This document shows positions 5,385 to 9,008 of a stretch of DNA of 9,008 nt, in pieces. The position numbers were made by a program, and so were the translations under genes. The first letter of the stretch is position 1; each line of letters opens with the position of its first letter. The notes under the pieces are model-generated. The model saw nothing but the letters and a program-made list of their open reading frames with translations, searched no databases and had not been told where the DNA came from. The stretch is from an uncultured Fretibacterium sp. (GTDB lineage: Bacteria; Synergistota; Synergistia; Synergistales; Aminobacteriaceae), in NCBI GenBank assembly GCA_937915755.1, contig CALGGR010000187.1, forward strand, positions 1 to 9,008, given 5' to 3'.

Positions 5385-8375
5385 TCATACCAACTCATAT
5401 TTTTTAATCACATATTTCATGTAATTCTCTAATTCGTACTTCGCCTCATTCGGGATCTTTCTCGTCAAGAATACTTCCGGTATCTCCAAATTAGACATTT
5501 CATTCTCAGTCCTTTTCAACCTAATTTTCTTCGCCGTCATATCCACCTTCTCCACTTCATAGCCATTATCTACCCAACAACGCCTAACGCTGTCATCTCT
5601 CCACCATTTTGACGGGAGTGCTATGCTTTTAAGCATATCCTCAACTTCTGAAAAATTCAACACCACTGATGGGGTCGTGCTTTTCTTAAAAAATTCACTC
5701 AGAGCCTTATATTTATTCAGTCTCTTCAATAGGTTCATCAGCTCTATGTTTGATTCAGGCTGCACATCCGCACTCAAAAACTCTACGCTCCGTTTTACAC
5801 ATTTCAGATGAGCATAGGCCACACCTTTGACACGGCCTGTCCTTGTCGCAAAATGCAAGAGCGGTGTCTCCGCAAACACATCAATCGGCTCTGATGTCGA
5901 TACAATCACACGTTCCTGGTCTGGTAATATCAGGCAACCGCAATAATAGCAGCGGCCTTTTTGTCTATCCCAAATTACTTTATACGGCCCGCTTATCGTT
6001 CGGATTGAGCGCGTATGTGTTCTCCAATTCAGGTAGTCCTTATGAACATACGGATTCACTTTCAGCCAAACACCCTTATGCGGAACAAAACACACGGATT
6101 CCAAACTTTTGACTTGAATCTCTCGTTTATACGGCAGAGCATAATGAAAAACTCCGCACTGATCCTTGTACCAATACTTCTCAAATATTTTCTCCCGCGT
6201 CCATTGCGGATGCTTTGTTTCACAGGCTTCAAGAAGAAGTGCTTTTAGGTAAATGTCAATTTTTCCAAACGTATTCTGGGCGTCTCCTATTTTATGATAT
6301 GTGGCCCATCCTGTCAGTTTGGCGTTAAGTATCTTAATCAGACTGAGCTGTGAGCCTTTATGGTTCAATACCGTATCCTTTAAATCCTTCATGAATAGTG
6401 CTACTGCGGTTTCTGATGGGTAGGAAAACACTCGGCCGTGCTTTTTCACATAAGTTCGGGACATGAAGTCGAAGCCTTCTCTCACATTCACAACCCTTGA
6501 TTTCTCTGGTGATAGTTCTAACCCTCTTGGTTCAAGGAACTCAACGAGATAGTTTCTGGCCATTTCGGCTTCTTCTCTCGTTCTCGTAAGAACTATTATG
6601 TCGTCTGCATAACGGAACACTTCTCCGGTTGAGGAGGCACTTTTTCGCCATTCGTTATAGTCCAACAATTCGTTATAGTCCCGCACTTCATCCTTGCTCA
6701 TTTTCATTGAAGCCTTTCGGGTTGCGTCTAAAAACTTCTTCCCGATAAACTCTTTCAATCCGTCAAGAACCATGTTGGCTATTATCGGCGAGATATTCAT
6801 TCCTATTCCGACACCATCTTCTGGCTGATATAGCCGGCCTTCGAAAATGTATCCTGCTGAAATGAACTCATGAAGAATCTTCTTGTCTAAAGGTATATTC
6901 TTTTCTATCCAGTCATGGCTAATGCTCTCATAACATTGTTTTACGTCGGCCACAAACGCCCAGTCCATCTTTTCAAACCCGCGTTCAAGGTAGAATTGTA
7001 AATCAAGGTGTGATCTCCCTCTCCTAAACGCAAACGAAGTCCTGTCTGCAAGAGCTTCTGCTATTGGGTCAAGAGCCATTGCGTAAAGCGTCTGCATCGC
7101 TCGGTCATACCAGGTGTTTATGTGAATGTGCCGAACTTTCCCGTTTTTAGACTGAACTACTATTATGCGAGATGGCTGGGCCTTATAGTCGGAATCATGC
7201 ACTAAATCAATGGCTGCATTCATTTTCTCCGAAGCTGCTCTCCATTTTATGTCATCAACTCCAGGAATACTATTTGCGCTGCACACATGACGGACTGCCA
7301 ACAAACGAGCATCTATTGAACTTATAATCTCTTGTTGTATATGCCGCACATCCTTACCGCCATGCAGGGCCTCAATCGCTAACCTTTTCTGCATTTTCGC
7401 CACTCGGCGTTCAACGTCTTCCCAATCGATATTATTCCATACAGCAGCATAGGATGATCTCTGTAAACGTTCTGCAAAAATATTCCTTATGATTTGAGGC
7501 GCATTAGGAAGGACTTCTTGTCTCTCACAGTCTTCGAGCTCTGCTACTGGTGAAAGGATAACAGTATCATCAGCTCCAGACCACAGAAAGCTGTCGGGAA
7601 TATGCAAACGCATAGAAAGGGCAATCGGACAATGATCAGAACCATACGTTTCCATCATAACCGATGATGTGCGAATGGAAGGAACTAATGTCTTTGACAC
7701 CAAGAAATAATCTAATCTTCTTCCCCTATTATCCTTTCTATTCTTACCAGACCACCACGTATAAACATTTTTCGTTTTCGGGTGTAAGAACCTAAATGCA
7801 TCAATAAACCCCATATTCAATAGCTTTATAACGGCTTCCTGCTCTGTTGACTGATAACCGTCGTAGCTATAGTTTTTATGAGCGTCTTCCTTTGAGACCG
7901 TCACATTAAAATCTCCACAAATAATTATGCTTTTCTGCTTTTGAAGGTCTGTAATATATTCGGCAAACTGCCTATCCCAAAGCTGCCTATAATCACAACG
8001 CTTTCGATTTCTCAACGGATTCGGAAAATAACAGTTAATCAGGAAGAAATCGGGAAACTCTAGCGTTATAATTCTTCCCTCTGTGTCTATGTCATTCCAC
8101 TCACATTCCGTCGTAAATTGGTATAAATCGTAAGAAACCGCTAAAGGTTTGTACCTTGTCAGACACATCGTCCCTGAGTAAGCCTGTCGATTGGAGCAGG
8201 AGGATGTATAACAGTAATAGCCTGTAATGGGAATTTTAGGCTCATGAACCTTCGTCTCCTGAAAGGCATAAATGTCGGCTGGTGTACAGTTGATAAAGTC
8301 AACTAAGCCACGGCTCAATGCGGCATTAAGTCCATTTAAATTCCAAGAGATAATCTTTAATTTAGAGTTAAGCAT
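5385..8375 (-). CDS. ExoIII/APE endonuclease - group II-like reverse transcriptase - HNH-like fusion
   Basis: The 996 residues carry four modules. (1) Residues 6-258 are an ExoIII/APE-type nuclease with every catalytic motif: WNLNG 11-15, QETK with E40, CYFPN, GDFN with D155/N157, LDYFLVS with D222, and GSDHCP with D247/H248. (2) About 312-640 is a group II intron-like RT: a klQ-RIA-like RT0 region, PGVDD, NGKVRHIHI, DRAMQTLYAMALDP, FAFRRGRS, D477 in VADVKQCYESI, YADD 589-592, and GLELSPEKS. The usual PQG of motif B is replaced (GVGIGMNISP, 521-530). (3) About 675-735 is a maturase X domain (LNAKLTGWATYHKIG). (4) About 795-865 is an HNH-like zinc domain, C809-x2-C812 and H856-x2-C859. The last ~130 residues I do not recognise. 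No intron domain V follows. The ATG has no close ribosome binding site, but a 19-codon ORF overlaps it. The order resembles LINE-1 ORF2p. Function unknown: mobile element or defence RT. Confidence 0.92.
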   Translation of the reverse strand: MLNSKLKIISWNLNGLNAALSRGLVDFINCTPADIYAFQETKVHEPKIPITGYYCYTSSCSNRQAYSGTMCLTRYKPLAVSYDLYQFTTECEWNDIDTEGRIITLEFPDFFLINCYFPNPLRNRKRCDYRQLWDRQFAEYITDLQKQKSIIICGDFNVTVSKEDAHKNYSYDGYQSTEQEAVIKLLNMGFIDAFRFLHPKTKNVYTWWSGKNRKDNRGRRLDYFLVSKTLVPSIRTSSVMMETYGSDHCPIALSMRLHIPDSFLWSGADDTVILSPVAELEDCERQEVLPNAPQIIRNIFAERLQRSSYAAVWNNIDWEDVERRVAKMQKRLAIEALHGGKDVRHIQQEIISSIDARLLAVRHVCSANSIPGVDDIKWRAASEKMNAAIDLVHDSDYKAQPSRIIVVQSKNGKVRHIHINTWYDRAMQTLYAMALDPIAEALADRTSFAFRRGRSHLDLQFYLERGFEKMDWAFVADVKQCYESISHDWIEKNIPLDKKILHEFISAGYIFEGRLYQPEDGVGIGMNISPIIANMVLDGLKEFIGKKFLDATRKASMKMSKDEVRDYNELLDYNEWRKSASSTGEVFRYADDIIVLTRTREEAEMARNYLVEFLEPRGLELSPEKSRVVNVREGFDFMSRTYVKKHGRVFSYPSETAVALFMKDLKDTVLNHKGSQLSLIKILNAKLTGWATYHKIGDAQNTFGKIDIYLKALLLEACETKHPQWTREKIFEKYWYKDQCGVFHYALPYKREIQVKSLESVCFVPHKGVWLKVNPYVHKDYLNWRTHTRSIRTISGPYKVIWDRQKGRCYYCGCLILPDQERVIVSTSEPIDVFAETPLLHFATRTGRVKGVAYAHLKCVKRSVEFLSADVQPESNIELMNLLKRLNKYKALSEFFKKSTTPSVVLNFSEVEDMLKSIALPSKWWRDDSVRRCWVDNGYEVEKVDMTAKKIRLKRTENEMSNLEIPEVFLTRKIPNEAKYELENYMKYVIKKYELV

Positions 8376-8427
8376 TCGACACTAAGCCCCCCAAAAGTCG
8401 TTTGCTTTCTACTCTTGACATGCTCAT
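8368..8427 (-). CDS. 19-codon leader peptide overlapping the RT fusion start
   Basis: ATG at 8427 follows GGAG (8436-8433) with a 5-nt spacer and encodes MSMSRVESKRLLGGLVSNA. Its TAA (8370-8368) lies just past the ATG of the fusion gene (8375), so the two frames overlap by 8 nt. The fusion's own start has only a G-run 11 nt upstream, so ribosomes finishing this peptide may restart there. I do not recognise the peptide. Its short length means it could be chance; the overlap and ribosome binding site are what argue for it. Confidence 0.4.
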   Translation of the reverse strand: MSMSRVESKRLLGGLVSNA

Positions 8428-8486
8428 GCCAGCTCCGTAATCACAGAAGCACTTTACAGAGATAATTTGTTGCTAGCTATAAGTCT

Positions 8487-8531
8487 TTAGCAGATCGAAC
8501 GCCTAGCACATTCTGCTATCTCTTCAGCCAA
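8487..8531 (-). CDS. Possible 14-codon TTG-initiated leader ORF
   Basis: AGGAGG (8542-8537) stands 5 nt before a TTG at 8531, which opens a frame reading MAEEIAECARRSIC then TAA (8489-8487). The ribosome binding site is strong, but the start codon is weak and the frame very short. It could be an upstream leader peptide or a gene remnant. The ORF runs through an inverted repeat (8488-8518), an arrangement that would permit translation-dependent folding. Confidence 0.2.
   Translation of the reverse strand: MAEEIAECARRSIC
8488..8518. repeat. 7-bp inverted repeat in the RT leader
   Basis: TAGCAGA (8488-8494) and TCTGCTA (8512-8518) can pair across a 17-nt loop. No T-run follows on either strand, so it is not a simple terminator. 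Confidence 0.4.
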
Positions 8532-8650
8532 GCACTCCTCCTATTCGCTTATTTTTCCAGAATCCATGGCGAATGTCAAACGATACGCTCTAAACCCTTC
8601 TCTCAACTATATTAATCAGCAATTCAGCGCGCTTGACGTTCCAATGCTTC

Positions 8651-8678
8651 AGAGTGAATATATCAGAGCGAATATATT
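8651..8678. repeat. 14-bp tandem direct repeat
   Basis: AGAGTGAATATATC (8651-8664) is followed at once by AGAGCGAATATATT (8665-8678), with 12 of 14 positions identical. It lies in the presumed leader, about 80-105 nt after the predicted start of leftward transcription. A paired protein-binding site is possible. Confidence 0.55.
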
Positions 8679-8719
8679 AGCAATTTAATCTAGTGAGTGA
8701 TAATGGGCTGAGAATACCT

Positions 8720-8744
8720 TTCGTAGAATAAAGCAGTCTACGAA
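8720..8744. repeat. 8-bp perfect inverted repeat near the leader 5' end
   Basis: TTCGTAGA (8720-8727) and TCTACGAA (8737-8744) surround a 9-nt loop. On leftward RNA the hairpin would begin about 12 nt from the predicted 5' end, where it could protect the transcript or mark a structured RNA. No T-run follows, so it is not a terminator. As DNA it could also be an operator. Confidence 0.5.
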
Positions 8745-8762
8745 GCCTAAAAACCAACAGTA

Positions 8763-8791
8763 ATGATACATGTATTGCAAGAAATTGTCAA
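8763..8791 (-). promoter_or_regulatory. Leftward sigma-70-type promoter for the RT fusion
   Basis: On the minus strand there is a perfect -35 TTGACA (8791-8786), an ideal 17-nt spacer and TATCAT (8768-8763, five of six -10 matches). The predicted start is near 8756, which leaves a leader of about 380 nt before the ATG at 8375. It is the best promoter I see in the window. Confidence 0.6.
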
Positions 8792-8830
8792 AATTTGAGG
8801 TATTTCTATCAGTAAAACGGTCGGATAACG

Positions 8831-8958
8831 GTCAGAAAACGCAGGAATCTGGGACAATTTGCAGTCGAATTTTCAGTCAGGACAAAGTTTTAATCAAGAC
8901 AAAGTCTCCGTCAGGTCGAAATTTCGATTAGGCAAAAATTCCGTCAGGAGGATAAACA
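8831..8958 (+). repeat. Imperfect 17-bp direct repeats upstream of the integrase
   Basis: Copies begin at 8876 (GTCAGGACAAAGTTTTA), 8893 (ATCAAGACAAAGTCTCC), 8910 (GTCAGGTCGAAATTTCG), 8927 (ATTAGGCAAAAATTCC) and 8943 (GTCAGGAGGATAAACA), with periods of 17, 17, 17 and 16. Weaker or shortened copies occur at 8831, 8847 and 8864. The last copy contains the integrase ribosome binding site AGGAGG (8946-8951). Iterated sites next to a recombinase gene suggest recombinase or accessory-protein binding (inference). Confidence 0.65.
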
Positions 8959-9008
8959 ATGGCACGAAAAGGCGAGAATATTTTCAAGAGAAAAGACGGA
9001 CGATGGGA
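8959..9008 (+). CDS. Tyrosine-recombinase-type integrase, N-terminus only
   Basis: An ATG at 8959 follows AGGAGG (8946-8951) with a 7-nt spacer. The visible codons read MARKGENIFKRKDGRW before the window ends. This opening (xGENIxKRKDGRWEGR-like) is the one I know from the N-terminal domain of site-specific tyrosine integrases of Bacillota mobile elements; the rest of the domain and the catalytic R-H-R-Y residues lie outside. It is transcribed away from the RT fusion. If correct, it marks an integrative element or its edge and helps explain the accessory character of the window. Confidence 0.7.
   Translation, partial: MARKGENIFKRKDGRW

Larger units (their letters stand above)
8376..8958. other. 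583-bp intergenic region between the divergent RT fusion and integrase genes
   Basis: There is no long reading frame here on either strand. The left two thirds is the presumed leader of the RT fusion, with tiny ORFs, inverted repeats at 8488-8518 and 8720-8744, and a 14-bp tandem repeat at 8651-8678. A leftward promoter lies at 8763-8791. From about 8810 to 8958 the sequence is a run of GTCAGG-type direct repeats ending at the integrase start. I see no tRNA and no convincing rightward promoter. Confidence 0.7.

Noticed and set aside
5396..5420. Rho-independent terminator at the end of the RT fusion
   Set aside because: The TTTTTT near the stop of the fusion gene (TGC-T6-GCA, about 5365-5376) lacks a stable stem and a trailing U-run.
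5385..8375. Diversity-generating retroelement or classical retron
   Set aside because: The RT has maturase X and HNH-like domains and group II motifs; no template/variable repeat pair and no retron-like inverted repeat RNA next to the RT were seen.
8415..8443. Rightward TTGACA at 8415-8420 as an integrase promoter
   Set aside because: The hexamer 17 nt on is TAATCA, a poor -10, and it lies over 500 bp from the integrase start.

Overview
The window reads as an accessory, defence-island-like stretch from a bacterium, most likely an anaerobic member of the Bacillota (Clostridia or Negativicutes). That assignment is inferred from the style of the Rpn-type nuclease, the TIR-Sel1 proteins and the start of the integrase, together with AGGAGG-type ribosome binding sites and moderate AT richness. 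No rRNA, tRNA or housekeeping gene anchors it.

Layout from left to right. (1) A rightward YhcG/DUF1016-type PD-(D/E)XK nuclease (60-827) that has lost its N-terminal DNA-binding half. (2) It converges on a leftward gene train that reads, in transcription order: an extraordinary 996-residue fusion of an ExoIII/APE-type endonuclease with a group II intron-like reverse transcriptase, maturase X domain and HNH-like zinc domain (8375-5385); an Rpn-family PD-(D/E)XK nuclease (5274-4453) carrying a strong internal ribosome binding site that should also yield its C-terminal 57 residues as a separate small protein; and two paralogous membrane TIR-Sel1 proteins (4456-3239 and 3186-988). (3) A 583-bp intergenic region holds a good leftward promoter, a roughly 380-nt untranslated leader with hairpins, a direct repeat and one or two tiny leader ORFs, and then a ladder of 17-bp direct repeats. 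(4) These lead into the first 50 bases of a rightward tyrosine-recombinase-like integrase (from 8959).

How they may work together (inference): the nuclease-RT fusion, the Rpn toxin-like nuclease and the TIR effectors have the components of a multi-gene anti-phage or abortive-infection locus. The Rpn and first TIR genes overlap by ATGA and are almost certainly translated together. The RT gene is co-directional, but a 110-bp gap with its own candidate promoter separates it, so it may be a neighbouring, independent system. No group II intron RNA (domain V) was found after the RT, so it looks like a free-standing enzyme rather than an intron-encoded one. Its order, APE nuclease then RT then Cys/His zinc module, resembles LINE-1 ORF2p and would suit target-primed reverse transcription.
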